Shown one piece after another: positions 23,889-32,455 of a stretch of DNA of 64,000 nt. This stretch comes from Brevundimonas bacteroides DSM 4726 (lineage in GTDB: Bacteria; Pseudomonadota; Alphaproteobacteria; Caulobacterales; Caulobacteraceae), in assembly GCF_000701445.1 (NCBI RefSeq), contig NZ_JNIX01000009.1:310001-374000 (forward strand). The letters are read 5' to 3'. The position numbers and the translations under genes were made by a program. Each line of letters starts with the position of its first letter. The first letter of the stretch is position 1. Under the pieces are notes generated by a model. The model was given only the letters and a program-made list of their open reading frames with translations, made no database searches and was not told where the DNA came from.

Positions 23889-24251
23889 ATGCTTAATCGC
23901 CAAGCTCTGTCCTTCGTCGGCGCGGTTGGAGCCGTGTTTCTCATCGCGACCCAGGCTGACGCGCACGCTCGGGTCGTCGCATCGACGCCGGCGGCGAGCG
24001 CCACGGTCAACTCGACCCGTTCGATTTCGGTGACCTTCAGCGAGCGCGTCGCCCCCGCGTTTTCAGGGCTCGACCTTGTCGGCGCTTCAGGCTCGGAGAT
24101 CGCCGTGACCTCCAGCGTGTCGGCCGATGGAAAAACCATCACCGGTCAGACCGCCCGGCCTCTCTCCGCCGGGGCCTACACGGTGAACTGGCGCGCTGCG
24201 TCGGCGGACGGACATCGGATGACGGGCAACTTTACCTTCACCGTCCGGTAA
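23889..24251 (+). CDS. copC: CopC copper-binding periplasmic protein
   Basis: 120 residues with signal peptide ending at ADA and a mature N-terminus HARVVASTPAASATV. The N-terminal His is a Cu(II) ligand in CopC. A beta-sandwich domain follows, with ISVTFSERVAPAFSGLDLVG and the final WRAASADGHRMTGNFTFTV (conserved Asp-Gly-His ligands). Binds periplasmic copper and works with CopD, whose GTG start lies seven bases after the stop. Normal length. Confidence 0.9.
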   Translation: MLNRQALSFVGAVGAVFLIATQADAHARVVASTPAASATVNSTRSISVTFSERVAPAFSGLDLVGASGSEIAVTSSVSADGKTITGQTARPLSAGAYTVNWRAASADGHRMTGNFTFTVR

Positions 24252-24257
24252 CCTGCG

Positions 24258-25199
24258 GTGCTCGACATTCTGGTGATCGCCCTGCGGTTGGCGCAGTACG
24301 GCGGGGCGGTCATCCTGCTCGGCGCCCCGCTGTTCCTGCTTTACGGACTGCAGGAGCGCGATGCCGCTTCCCAGGCCTGGTCACGTGGCCTGATCGCGTC
24401 GGCCGCCGCCGTGGTTGCGATTGCCTCGGCGGCGGGCTTGATCGCGCAGACCTCCGTGATGGCGGGGTCGATCACCGAGGGGCTCAAACCCTCGTCGATC
24501 GGCTTCATGATCACCGGGACGAGCCTGGGACCCGCCTTCGTTGTCCGATCGGCGATGGCCTTGGCGGCCTTGGGCGTGGTCCTTTTCGTGCGACCCTCAA
24601 GACTCCAGTGGATGGGTCTGGTCTTCGCGGGTCTCGTGATCAGCGCGAGTTTTGCCTGGACGGGTCACGGAGCCGCGACCGAAGGCGCGGGCCGCTATCC
24701 CCACCTCGCCGCGGCCATCCTGCACAGCTGGGCCGCCGCACTCTGGCTCGGAGCGTTGGCGGCGCTCCTCATCATGACCTTGCGGCATCGGCCGGGCGAT
24801 GCTCGATCGGATCGAATCTTGCATGCCGCGCTGCACGGGTTTTCGGGTGTTGGAACCCTCGCCGTCGCTCTCTTGATCGTAAGTGGAGCCGTGAACAGTC
24901 TGTTCCTGGTCGGCCTTGATCGGATCAGCGGGCTGTGGACCACCCTCTACGGCGGCCTGCTTCTGGCCAAGCTCGGTATGTTTGGGCTCATGCTGGCGAT
25001 GGCAGCGTCGAACCGCTTCCTGTTGACCCCCGGCCTGTCGGACGCCCTCGACGATCCGGAGGGTCTGCAAGCCGCCGTGGCGCGGCTGAAGGGGAGCCTT
25101 GTGCTGGAAACCCTTCTCGCCCTGGCCCTTCTTGGCCTCGTGGCGATCATGGGCACGCTGGCGCCGGTGTCTGCGATGGATATGTCCATGTCGTCGTGA
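24258..25199 (+). CDS. copD: CopD copper-resistance membrane protein
   Basis: 313 residues from a GTG start, eight predicted helices. Family marks: VIALRLAQYGGAVILLGAPLFLLYG in helix 1, AWTGHGAAT followed by PHLAAAILHSWAAALWLGALAALL (conserved His residues in mid-protein), and NRFLLTPGL. Inner-membrane partner of CopC, moving copper into or through the membrane. The C-terminus ends in MDMSMSS, a few Met ligands. Immediately downstream of copC, probably one transcript. Confidence 0.88.
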   Translation: MLDILVIALRLAQYGGAVILLGAPLFLLYGLQERDAASQAWSRGLIASAAAVVAIASAAGLIAQTSVMAGSITEGLKPSSIGFMITGTSLGPAFVVRSAMALAALGVVLFVRPSRLQWMGLVFAGLVISASFAWTGHGAATEGAGRYPHLAAAILHSWAAALWLGALAALLIMTLRHRPGDARSDRILHAALHGFSGVGTLAVALLIVSGAVNSLFLVGLDRISGLWTTLYGGLLLAKLGMFGLMLAMAASNRFLLTPGLSDALDDPEGLQAAVARLKGSLVLETLLALALLGLVAIMGTLAPVSAMDMSMSS

Positions 25200-25601
25200 G
25201 CGTCGGCGGTCGCGACGGCTGGCTACCGCCCAGCTACACCGCCGCTCAACGACAAACATTCCGGCGAACGGGAGGGTTTCAACGCTTCATCATGCCCAGC
25301 CGAGGTGACTTGATGGCGCGTGTGCAACACAGCACGGCCCCCTCTGCTTCCAAGGTTTTGCAACCCGGTCTGCGGACGATCACATCATCGCCGCCTCGCC
25401 GGGGCATAACGCCGACCCGTTGATTGCAGGCTTTCGGGAATTCGAGAATGACCGGCGATCTCGCTGATGAAAAAACAGGCGGCCCAGCGTCGCTGGACGA
25501 CACGCTCCCTCTCCTGCGCGAGCATTTTACAGGACAAGGCACCAACACGCGGAACGACCGCCTTCGCCTGGGATTGACCAAGTTCATCCCCGGAGAGTTC
25601 G
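25200..25601. other. Gene-free stretch between copD and the Cys-rich copper protein
   Basis: No frame here has a ribosome site plus protein-like composition. No repeat or hairpin stood out. It must hold the promoter of the gene starting at 25602. Confidence 0.5.
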
Positions 25602-26006
25602 ATGCATATCCAATCCATGATCAGCACCCATCCCCACGTCGAAGGTTCGACCAATGACGCGCTAATCCGCGCCGTTGAAGCGGCCTATGACTGCGCCGCG
25701 ACCTGTCGCATCTGCGCCGATGCGTGTCTCGGCGAAGCCATGGTGGCCGACCTCGTCCAATGCATTCGGCTGACCCTCGATTGCGCCGACGTTTGCGCGT
25801 CGGCGGGCGCGGTCGGTGCCCGACGGACGGGAAGCAACGAGGCCGTCATCAAGGCTCTGCTCGAGGCTTGCGCCGACACCTGCGCCACCTGCGCGGCGGA
25901 ATGCGACAAGCACGCGGATATGCATGAACACTGCCGTATTTGTGCCGAGGCATGCCGACGGTGCGAGACCGCCTGTCGTGAAGCGGTTGAGACAATCACG
26001 CCATAG
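25602..26006 (+). CDS. Four-helix-bundle Cys-rich copper-storage-type protein (DUF326)
   Basis: 134 residues, GGAGAG upstream of the ATG. About sixteen cysteines spaced mainly as CxxxC and CxxC along helices: YDCAATCRICADACLG, LDCADVC, ACADTCATCAAEC and HCRICAEACRRCETACREA. This is the pattern of Csp-type copper storage proteins, in which a four-helix bundle is filled with thiolates binding many Cu(I) ions. No signal peptide is evident, so a cytosolic Csp3-like role is more likely than an exported Csp1. Lies between copCD and later copper genes. Confidence 0.85.
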   Translation: MHIQSMISTHPHVEGSTNDALIRAVEAAYDCAATCRICADACLGEAMVADLVQCIRLTLDCADVCASAGAVGARRTGSNEAVIKALLEACADTCATCAAECDKHADMHEHCRICAEACRRCETACREAVETITP

Positions 26007-26283
26007 GACAACTGATTGGGCACCGGTCTCTTGCTGCCCTTGAACAACGCAGACGTGGGGCGGTGCCCCCTGCTGGATAGGTGGCGCTGCCCCCCCCCAA
26101 GAGCGACGACTGTGGCCATTGGTCCTATCCGCTCTCTGTAAAGACCCAGTCACTGGCTGCCCGTACGGACACGCGGGCTCCGCAGCTCGGCAGGCATGAA
26201 GCGCCTGAACGACCCTTTGTTCCCGTGGCGCGGCCGGATCGATTCGCCTAGGCTAGAAGGCGTGGGCGACTGAGGGGACGTGC

Positions 26284-27555
26284 GTGCAGGATCGACTTCG
26301 AGACCTTATCGAACGGTGGCGTGACGACCCTGCGGCGACCTACCAAACCTGGTTTCTGTGGGACGAACGGTTGAAGAACTTCCGGTCGATCCGCAGAGGC
26401 ATCGGCCAAGTGGTTGAGGAAATCGAGACGGGCCGGTTCGGCGTCGCCTATCGCGGCTCGTCTCTGGAGACCATCGTCCATTCGGTCGCTGAGCAGCGCC
26501 AGATCTTCAAGGGCGCCGACCACGCTTTTCTGTGGAAGCCCAAGCTGCGGATCCCCGACATCTACGAGAACTCGGCGAACCAGCGCGCCTTTGGCCGTCT
26601 CCTGCATCATTGCAGCGGCTGTTCGACGGCCGACGAGATCCTCTCAGGCATCCGCACGATCGATCAGCTGAAGATCAAGGGCCTCGGACCGGCCGTCGCC
26701 AACCTCATCTACTTCCTGCACCCCACCCACGCGCCACCGTTCAACACCGCCATCGTCAACGGCTACAATGCGATCACAGGCGCAAAGGTGAAGCTCGGCA
26801 GTTGGGACCACTACCTGGCCATGCGGGAAGGTCTGCTGGCTTTGAACGCCCGGTACCGCGACCTGCTGTCGAACGATTTGGGCGCGATCGCAGGATTTTT
26901 GTTCGATGTGGGTTCCGGCCGGTACCCGGCCCCGCCCCTCGAGGGCGACACCCTCCCTCGTCAGGACTGGGAGGACCGGCTCGCACAGGCCCGCTTTGAA
27001 GCGATGAAGTTCGAGAAAGCAACGGCGCAGCAACGCGAGACGGACCGCACGCATACCGAAATTCAGGCCTGGCTCCGCGATCTGGGACGGGCGCTCAGCT
27101 ACCGTGTCTGGATCGCCGCCAACGACCGAGGCCGGTTGCACGACGGCGCGCGCCTCGGCGAGGGATGCCTCGATCAACTTCCCGCGGCCCTAGCGAACGG
27201 CGCGGGGGCGGAGTCGATCCGCCTGATCGACGTCCTGTGGCTGGACGCCGCCGCGGATCGGGTGGCGGCGGCCTTCGAAGTCGAACACTCCACCACCATC
27301 TATTCCGGCGTGGTGCGCATGCTGGACCTGGCGCTCTCGGGCGAGTTGCACTCGTCAGCGGGGCTGTTTCTGGTGGCCCCGGACAGCCGGGAGGGCGACG
27401 TGCGCGCCCAGCTGCAACGCCCGGCTTTCAGCCGGATCGCGGATCTGGATGTCCGGTACCTGCCCTATGGCGAGCTGGATCGACACCGGGGCTCGATCGC
27501 GCGTTTCGCCTCCGACCTGCGGGCCCTGACCGAGATTTCCCACCGCCTGACATGA
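26284..27555 (+). CDS. Unknown two-part protein: HhH-like N-half, PD-(D/E)xK-like C-half
   Basis: 423 residues from a GTG with GAGGGG six bases upstream. Residues about 1-215 contain TIDQLKIKGLGPAVANLIYFL, a helix-hairpin-helix-like motif of the DNA-glycosylase type, then PPFNTAIVNGYN. Residues about 255-420 look like a restriction-endonuclease fold: HTEIQAWLRDLG, VWIAANDRG, then IDVLWLDAAADRVAAAFEVE followed by HSTTIYSGVVRM. The Asp and the Glu-x-Glu could be the PD-(D/E)xK acidic residues, with His in place of Lys. No methyltransferase gene is adjacent. It is flanked by copper genes yet has no metal motif, so it may be a stand-alone defence or repair gene picked up by the island. I know no named family. 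Confidence 0.6.
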   Translation: MQDRLRDLIERWRDDPAATYQTWFLWDERLKNFRSIRRGIGQVVEEIETGRFGVAYRGSSLETIVHSVAEQRQIFKGADHAFLWKPKLRIPDIYENSANQRAFGRLLHHCSGCSTADEILSGIRTIDQLKIKGLGPAVANLIYFLHPTHAPPFNTAIVNGYNAITGAKVKLGSWDHYLAMREGLLALNARYRDLLSNDLGAIAGFLFDVGSGRYPAPPLEGDTLPRQDWEDRLAQARFEAMKFEKATAQQRETDRTHTEIQAWLRDLGRALSYRVWIAANDRGRLHDGARLGEGCLDQLPAALANGAGAESIRLIDVLWLDAAADRVAAAFEVEHSTTIYSGVVRMLDLALSGELHSSAGLFLVAPDSREGDVRAQLQRPAFSRIADLDVRYLPYGELDRHRGSIARFASDLRALTEISHRLT

Positions 27556-27599
27556 GCGCTGTCTGCGCGATCCCGCGACCGGCGTCCGCGCCGGACGGA

Positions 27600-28328
27600 T
27601 CACCCTGAACTGCTCGTCCGTCGAGAGGCTCGAAGCGCTTTGAGATCGCGTCCCACGCGGATCCACAACAGGATGATCCCCGTGATGACGATGCTCAGAG
27701 TGAGGAGGGTCGTGACGATGATCAGCGGATGGTTGAAGTTTTCGCCCGCCTGCCAGTCCATGATGTGGAGCCGCCAGAAGAGGTCATAGAAGCGCCAGAC
27801 GTCCGAGCGGCGCGTCACCACCTCTCCCGTCGTTGGCGACAAATAGAAGCTCGTCCGTTCCCGGTCGGCAAAATCGACGCGCCAAAGCGGTCCCGTCCGC
27901 CCCGTCTCCTGCGGGGCCTGGGGCAACAACGCCGTGCCCGAGATATCGGCCTCGCCCCTGTAGGCCTGCTTGGCGAAAGTCGACGCCTCGACAGGGGACA
28001 TCGGCGCGAACGGGACGCCTGTCGCGGCGGATACGACGACAGGCTCCCCGTCGGCAGGCGTCAACGTCCAGGCAGGACCGCGCGGCGTCGTGCTCAACTC
28101 CGCCTGCACGGGGTCCACACCGGCCCGAAGCGCCACGGCCGCGAGCGTCGGAAGATCGTCCAGATAAATCGCGCTGGGTCTGACCTCGGCCGCGCGATGC
28201 TCGCTGCGCACGGTCTCGATCGGAATGACGGTCATGACAAGGCCGCCGCCGACCCAGAACAGGACCTGCAGCCCCACGACCAGCCCGACCCATTTGTGAA
28301 GCTGGGTCGATAGCTTGAGCACCTTCAT
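27600..28328 (-). CDS. PepSY-domain membrane protein
   Basis: 242 residues: N-terminal membrane helix (KWVGLVVGLQVLFWVGGGLVMTV), a periplasmic part of about 150 residues with two PepSY-like halves (ETVRSEHRAAEVRPSA; SFYLSPTTGEVVTRRSDVWRFYDLFWRLHIMDW), and a second helix (HPLIIVTTLLTLSIVITGIILLWI). PepSY_TM proteins often accompany iron or copper uptake and reduction. Last gene of a leftward set with DUF411, NTF2-like and DUF2231 proteins, a grouping seen in copper islands. The exact role is unknown. Confidence 0.75.
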   Translation of the reverse strand: MKVLKLSTQLHKWVGLVVGLQVLFWVGGGLVMTVIPIETVRSEHRAAEVRPSAIYLDDLPTLAAVALRAGVDPVQAELSTTPRGPAWTLTPADGEPVVVSAATGVPFAPMSPVEASTFAKQAYRGEADISGTALLPQAPQETGRTGPLWRVDFADRERTSFYLSPTTGEVVTRRSDVWRFYDLFWRLHIMDWQAGENFNHPLIIVTTLLTLSIVITGIILLWIRVGRDLKALRASRRTSSSG

Positions 28329-28339
28329 CGGAACGCCCG

Positions 28340-28810
28340 TCAGGCGTGGCGGGCGAACACGCGCGTGCCGCCGCCCTCGAGGATCAACAAGGTCTCATAG
28401 GGCTCGCGCTGCCCGTCCGGCGTCTCCATGCCCGGCGATCCCAGCGGCATCGCCGGCACGGCGAGGCCCACGGCGCTCGGGCGCTCGGCCAGAAGCCTTC
28501 GAACATCCTCGGCCGGCACATGACCCTCCAGAACATAGCCGCCGATCAGAGCGGTATGGCAGGACGCCAGGGCCTCCGGCACGCCCTGGGTGCTGCGGGT
28601 CGAGCTCAGAGTCGGCAGCTCGGTGATTCGGGCCTCGAAGCCGGCCGACCGCATATGATCGACCCAGGCCGTGCAGCAGCCGCAGGTCGGCGTCTTGTAG
28701 ACCGCGAGCTCGCTCGACGCGCGGCTGATGGGCGCGCACGCCGCGACGGCGAGGGCGCAGGTCCCGGTCGCCAGGAGGCTGCGGCGCGACAGCGGTAGAG
28801 AGAGTTCCAT
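28340..28810 (-). CDS. DUF411 secreted metal-binding protein
   Basis: 156 residues from the ATG at 28810 (GAGG five bases upstream). Tat-like or lipoprotein leader with SRRSLLATGTCALAVAAC. The mature protein has VYKTPTCGCCTAWVDHMRSAGF, the DUF411 CxCC motif, then SCHTALIGGYVLEGHVPAEDV and VPAMPLGSPGME, all typical. These proteins are periplasmic and commonly linked with copper or silver resistance, probably binding Cu(I) through the Cys and Met residues. It begins 54 bases after the NTF2-like gene. Confidence 0.85.
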   Translation of the reverse strand: MELSLPLSRRSLLATGTCALAVAACAPISRASSELAVYKTPTCGCCTAWVDHMRSAGFEARITELPTLSSTRSTQGVPEALASCHTALIGGYVLEGHVPAEDVRRLLAERPSAVGLAVPAMPLGSPGMETPDGQREPYETLLILEGGGTRVFARHA

Positions 28811-28864
28811 GAGGCCTCGAGGAAACGATCTGTCGAACAAGCCCCAGCTCCGGGCCCGGGCGGC

Positions 28865-29338
28865 TCAGGCGGCGGGCCGGAAGGGGCGCGCCGAGGAATG
28901 ATAGATGTCGAACCGCCACTCATCGCCGCGCTTGCGCAGGACGCTGGTGGCGACGCCGCGGCGCTCTATGGGGGCCCGGGCGTCGTCCTCGAAGGTGATG
29001 TGGTAGGTGTAGGTCTCCGATACGAAGGCGGTGTCCCCATCGATCTCGACCTTCACTTCATGGTCGCGGAAATCGAAGCCCGCGAGTTCGGAAAACTCGG
29101 GTCCCAGGTGGTGCTCCAGATAGTGGGCGAACGAGCCCTCGACGCCGCCATTCTCGAAGACCTCGGAGTCTGACCAGAACAGGGTCGGGGTCTGCGACAC
29201 GTCCATCTGCTCGATCGCGGTCTTGTAGGCTGCAACGACGGCGCGGACGGCCTGCTCGTCGGAGGCTTGAGCCTGGGCGGGAGGCGCAATGGCGAGACTG
29301 GCGGCGATCGCCAGTCCGGCGAAGGTTGAACGAAACAT
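28865..29338 (-). CDS. Secreted NTF2/SnoaL-like (DUF4440-type) protein
   Basis: 157 residues from the ATG at 29338 (a GTG at 29350 is also in frame). Signal peptide FAGLAIAASLAIAPPAQAQ, then a cone-shaped NTF2-like domain: DEQAVRAVVAAYKTAIEQMD, SQTPTLFWSDSEVFENGG and GDEWRFDIYHSSARP. The family binds small ligands or acts as a domain of unknown chemistry. Its association with DUF411, PepSY and DUF2231 is what makes it likely to be part of a metal-response set. No metal motif beyond two His-His/HSS sites. Confidence 0.75.
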   Translation of the reverse strand: MFRSTFAGLAIAASLAIAPPAQAQASDEQAVRAVVAAYKTAIEQMDVSQTPTLFWSDSEVFENGGVEGSFAHYLEHHLGPEFSELAGFDFRDHEVKVEIDGDTAFVSETYTYHITFEDDARAPIERRGVATSVLRKRGDEWRFDIYHSSARPFRPAA

Positions 29339-29432
29339 CGTGGATGGCACTCCTGGTGGCTATGGCTGTGAAGGCGGGTCTGATGAAAGAGAGGCAACCG
29401 AAAGGCGACTGAGCAGGGCGTGGTCGTGACCG

Positions 29433-30083
29433 TCAGAACATCAGATGCCTCATGCCGTGGGTGAGCATGCCGCCCAGCAGGCCGTTGATCACGACAGCTC
29501 CGGCGGTCAGGGTCAAGAGACCGAGGTAGACCACTTCTCGTGCCGCTTCCGGTCGTCGAACCCAATGTTCCTTGGCCCACCAGCTGAGAAGACCCAGGGC
29601 CGCGATCGAGGTCCCTAGCCATCGATGATAGGCGTGGGTCGCGTCGTCCCGTCCAGGCAGGCCCATGGCGAACCACCCCAACGCCACGGCGGCGATACCG
29701 GAGATCGCGGCCAGTGCGATGATCACGCGCGTGCCTTGGGTCAGGACCGGGCGACGAAGCGTCAGGGCGGCGATCTCGAGAAGGGCGGCGACGAGAAACA
29801 GGGCGATGGGGAAGTGGACGGCGGCCGGATGCATGGCGCCGAGCCAACGATACAGCCGCTGCGGCATGGGTTTAGGGCCCTGATCCGCCATCTCCGCATG
29901 ATCCATGTCGGAGGCCATGCCCGGCATGGCCGTCGTGCCCGACAGAGGTCCTTCGGCGGCCGGCGCGGCGCTTTGGCTGCGGGACGACGTTGCCGGCTCA
30001 TGAGCCTCATGCGCGGTTGCGGGAGCGCCAAGCGACAAGGCCAGTCCGAAGACCAGCCCGATGAGGAATTTGCGTCCTCCCAT
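29433..30083 (-). CDS. DUF2231 membrane protein with His/Met-rich leader
   Basis: 216 residues: signal peptide (FLIGLVFGLALSLGAPATA), a periplasmic His/Met stretch (HEAHEPATSS; MPGMASDMDHAEMADQG), then four helices with AMHPAAVHFPIALFLVAALLE, the DUF2231 core with conserved His pair. Similar proteins are found beside copper efflux systems and may bind haem or metal in the membrane. First gene of the leftward set 27600-30083; divergent from the CnrY-like gene, with both promoters in the 119 bases between. Confidence 0.75.
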   Translation of the reverse strand: MGGRKFLIGLVFGLALSLGAPATAHEAHEPATSSRSQSAAPAAEGPLSGTTAMPGMASDMDHAEMADQGPKPMPQRLYRWLGAMHPAAVHFPIALFLVAALLEIAALTLRRPVLTQGTRVIIALAAISGIAAVALGWFAMGLPGRDDATHAYHRWLGTSIAALGLLSWWAKEHWVRRPEAAREVVYLGLLTLTAGAVVINGLLGGMLTHGMRHLMF

Positions 30084-30202
30084 AATCTCGCTCCAATAGG
30101 CGTCCCTTCCTAGACCTACGCAGCACCGGGCCTCCTCCCCTCGTTGGAGGGATTGCGCGGGTCCAGCCGTATGAGACTCTAGGGGCGCAAGGAGAGTGTT
30201 CG

Positions 30203-30484
30203 ATGTCGGTTGATCTGGATGACATTCTGACGAAGTCGGCGGCGGCGCCGATCGGTCGGTCTCTCGACGGGCTGGAGTCCCTCGTCTGGAGCCGGGTCGA
30301 AGCCCTGCGTGGCGAGCGACTGGCTTCCCAGCTGCGTGTGGGGGCTGTAGCGATCGCCATGGTGACGGGTCTCACCGCGGGCGGGGTCGGCGCGACCGCC
30401 GCACCCCAGCCGCCCGGGGAAATGGCGATCTTCACGGTCGATGCGGGTCTTTCGCCGCTGGTGAGACTGGAAACCGGTCGATGA
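30203..30484 (+). CDS. CnrY-like small membrane anti-sigma candidate
   Basis: 93 residues with one membrane helix (VGAVAIAMVTGLTAGGVGA) after about 47 cytosolic residues. Placed directly before a CnrX-like sensor and an ECF sigma factor, it fills the CnrY slot, where a one-helix protein holds the sigma factor at the membrane. Sequence similarity to CnrY itself is weak, as usual for this family, so the call rests on size, topology and gene order. The stop overlaps the next ATG by four bases. Confidence 0.65.
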   Translation: MSVDLDDILTKSAAAPIGRSLDGLESLVWSRVEALRGERLASQLRVGAVAIAMVTGLTAGGVGATAAPQPPGEMAIFTVDAGLSPLVRLETGR

Positions 30485-30921
30485 TGCGCGGCTGGCGGGC
30501 GATCGCCCTCACGGCCGTGCTGGCGGCGCTGGCCAGCGGCGTGGGCACCTGGATCAGCGCGAGTTGGGTTCTGAGCCAGCGCGAAGCGCCGTCCCTGCAC
30601 GACATCGTGCACCATGACCTGGAACTCTCGCCCGAGCAGCTGACGCGGATCGAGGCGATCGAAGCTCGGTTCGCGACGCGTCGACCCGCGCTCGAAGCGG
30701 AGGTTCAAGCGGCCAACTTGGAACTGGCGCGCGCCATTGAACAGAGCGATGGCGACGGTCCACAGGTGCAGGCGGCGGTCGATCATTTCCACGTTGCGAT
30801 GGGCGCCCTGCAGAAGGAGACGATCGCCCACGTCTTCGAGATGCGGTCTGTGCTGACGCCTGCCCAGGCCGAGGTCTTCGATGATCGCATCGTCTCCGCG
30901 CTTGCGCCCGACGAGCGATAG
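30481..30921 (+). CDS. CnrX-like periplasmic metal sensor
   Basis: 146 residues: one N-terminal membrane helix (IALTAVLAALASGVGTWISASW), then an all-helical periplasmic domain: SLHDIVHHDLELSPEQLTRIEAIEARFATRR in pieces, and VQAAVDHFHVAMGALQKETIAHVFEMRSVLTPAQAEVF. The HxxxHH of the first helix, the HFH and the final helix Met are the His/Met ligands expected in CnrX, which binds Ni(II) or Co(II). Metal binding would relieve inhibition of the sigma factor. In this copper-rich setting the ion sensed may be different. Confidence 0.78.
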   Translation: MMRGWRAIALTAVLAALASGVGTWISASWVLSQREAPSLHDIVHHDLELSPEQLTRIEAIEARFATRRPALEAEVQAANLELARAIEQSDGDGPQVQAAVDHFHVAMGALQKETIAHVFEMRSVLTPAQAEVFDDRIVSALAPDER

Positions 30922-30929
30922 CGGTCCAG

Positions 30930-31526
30930 GTGGATGATCCAGGCCCCCTTTCCGCGCGTGCGGCTGGAGGCGACCGCGCGGCCTTCAGCGAATTGATGCG
31001 ACAGACCAAGACGGCTTTGTTCCGGGTCGTCCGCCGCTACGCGGGGGATGAGCAGGACGCTTGGGATCTGCTGCAGGACACCTACGCGGCGGCCTGGATC
31101 AACATCCACCGCTACGATCCCACGCGGCCGTTCGAGGCCTGGATCCGGACCATCGCCCTCAACAAATGCAGGGACTGGAGCCGGCGGCGGATGGTGCGAC
31201 GACTGATCCGAGGCGACGTGGATTTGGCATCGCCCGAGGCGATGTCGGTGGCGGATGGGCAGGAACCGGCGGACGACCAGATTGAGTCAAGCCGGAGGTT
31301 CTCCCGGTTGAACGAGGCGATGAATCGCCTCCCGCCTCATCTCAAAGCCCCACTTCTGCTCACCGCGATCGAAGGCCACAGCCAGGCGGAAACTGCCGAC
31401 ATGCTCGGCGTGTCGATCAAGGCGGTGGAGACACGGGTGGCCCGTGCCCGTCGAAAATTGCTGGAGCTTCTCGGCGACGATGAGCGTCGGGTCTCCAATA
31501 ACGTCGCCCCGCGGTCGCGGGTGTGA
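30930..31526 (+). CDS. ECF RNA polymerase sigma factor, CnrH-like
   Basis: 198 residues from a GTG start nine bases after the sensor. Region 2 reads LFRVVRRYAGDEQDAWDLLQDTYAAAWINIHRYDP, then FEAWIRTIALNKCRDWSRRR. Region 4 reads LPPHLKAPLLLTAIEGHSQAETADMLGVSIKAVETRVARARRKL. It is expected to direct transcription of metal genes once the CnrY/CnrX pair releases it. The candidate targets are the downstream lipoprotein-copC pair and the cassette itself; the promoter recognised was not identified. Confidence 0.88.
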   Translation: MDDPGPLSARAAGGDRAAFSELMRQTKTALFRVVRRYAGDEQDAWDLLQDTYAAAWINIHRYDPTRPFEAWIRTIALNKCRDWSRRRMVRRLIRGDVDLASPEAMSVADGQEPADDQIESSRRFSRLNEAMNRLPPHLKAPLLLTAIEGHSQAETADMLGVSIKAVETRVARARRKLLELLGDDERRVSNNVAPRSRV

Positions 31527-31610
31527 GGGCTGGAGCCCGCCGCCGCGTAATTCAGTATGAAGGTGCTGCCGGAGTTTGGATCCGACAGTCGCCATCCAGG
31601 AGTTTGTCGC

Positions 31611-31943
31611 ATGAGAGTTTTGATCCTGGCCGCGGGCGCGGCCTTCACCCTGGCGGCCTGCCAGCCCGCCGCCGATCCGCAGCCTGTCGACGCCGAGGGG
31701 ACGGCCGACGCGACGCCGACAGCCCCCGCAGAGGCGGCTCCGGTGGCCGCAGCGGAGGAAGCCGCTTCGCCTGCGGCCGCCGCGGTCGAGGCGGATCCGC
31801 CGGCTCGGGCGCCGGCGCCCCGCCCAAGCCGCCCGGCGCCCACGGCTGCGCCGGAGCCCGCTCCGACGCCACCGCCCGCCGATCCGATGGCCGGCCATGA
31901 CATGTCCAAGATGGACGGCATGACCATGCCGCCCAAGCAGTAG
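31611..31943 (+). CDS. Pro/Ala-rich lipoprotein with Met/His C-terminus
   Basis: 110 residues from the ATG at 31611. Signal with lipobox (ILAAGAAFTLAAC), then a low-complexity Ala/Pro/Glu linker of about 75 residues, then GHDMSKMDGMTMPPKQ. The final GHDMSKMDGM is a Met/His copper-binding type segment matching the GHDMS repeats of the CopB protein nearby. Probably an outer- or inner-membrane-anchored copper ligand. It follows the sigma factor by 84 bases and may be a target of it. Confidence 0.7.
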   Translation: MRVLILAAGAAFTLAACQPAADPQPVDAEGTADATPTAPAEAAPVAAAEEAASPAAAAVEADPPARAPAPRPSRPAPTAAPEPAPTPPPADPMAGHDMSKMDGMTMPPKQ

Positions 31944-31969
31944 TTCGCCTCAAGCATCAGGAGTTTTTC

Positions 31970-32380
31970 ATGAAGTGCTCAATCCTTGCCGGTTCCGTCG
32001 CCCTCGCGGCCTTGGCCCCCCTCTCGATCGCCCAAGCCCAGAGCCATTCCCATTCGGGCATGTCGGCTCAAGAACACGCCGCCATGCAGGCGCCGACCTC
32101 TGGCGTCGTAACGAGCCCGGCGGACAACGCCATGCTCGCCGCTGCCCCTACGACGTTTTCGGCGACCTTTCCCCACGCCATGGTTCTGACGTCGCTGCGG
32201 CTGACCGGCGCGCCCTCCGGCGAGCCGATCGAGGTGGCGGTCGCCGCAGACGTGCAGCCGGCGACCACCGTCACCACCCCCCTCCCCGGCTTGGCCCCCG
32301 GCTCCTATTCCGCCGCCTGGAGCGCCAAAGGCGCCGATGGCCATGAGATGACGGGCGTCGTGCGGTTCATGGTTCACTGA
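31970..32380 (+). CDS. copC: CopC-domain periplasmic protein
   Basis: 136 residues. Signal peptide ending AQAQ, a His/Met segment (SHSHSGMSAQEHAAMQ), then a CopC beta-sandwich: TSPADNAMLAAAPTTFSATF and AAWSAKGADGHEMTGVVRFMV. The DGHEMTG ligand region is conserved. It differs from the copC at 23889 by the extra N-terminal ligand stretch and lacks a copD partner. A strong terminator follows. Confidence 0.83.
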   Translation: MKCSILAGSVALAALAPLSIAQAQSHSHSGMSAQEHAAMQAPTSGVVTSPADNAMLAAAPTTFSATFPHAMVLTSLRLTGAPSGEPIEVAVAADVQPATTVTTPLPGLAPGSYSAAWSAKGADGHEMTGVVRFMVH

Positions 32381-32422
32381 GACGGCGGCCTCCTCCCCCG
32401 AGGGGCCAAGGCCGACGTGAAG

Positions 32423-32455
32423 AAACGCCGCGCAGTTCGCTGTGCGGCGTTTTTC
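32423..32455 (+). terminator. Rho-independent terminator after the CopC-domain gene
   Basis: 13-bp stem AAACGCCGCGCAG (32423-32435) and CTGTGCGGCGTTT (32440-32452) with one G-T pair, TTCG loop, then TT. Confidence 0.88.

Noticed and set aside
25385..25657. Two overlapping frames between copD and the Cys-rich protein
   Set aside because: Neither has a ribosome site, domain or convincing composition.
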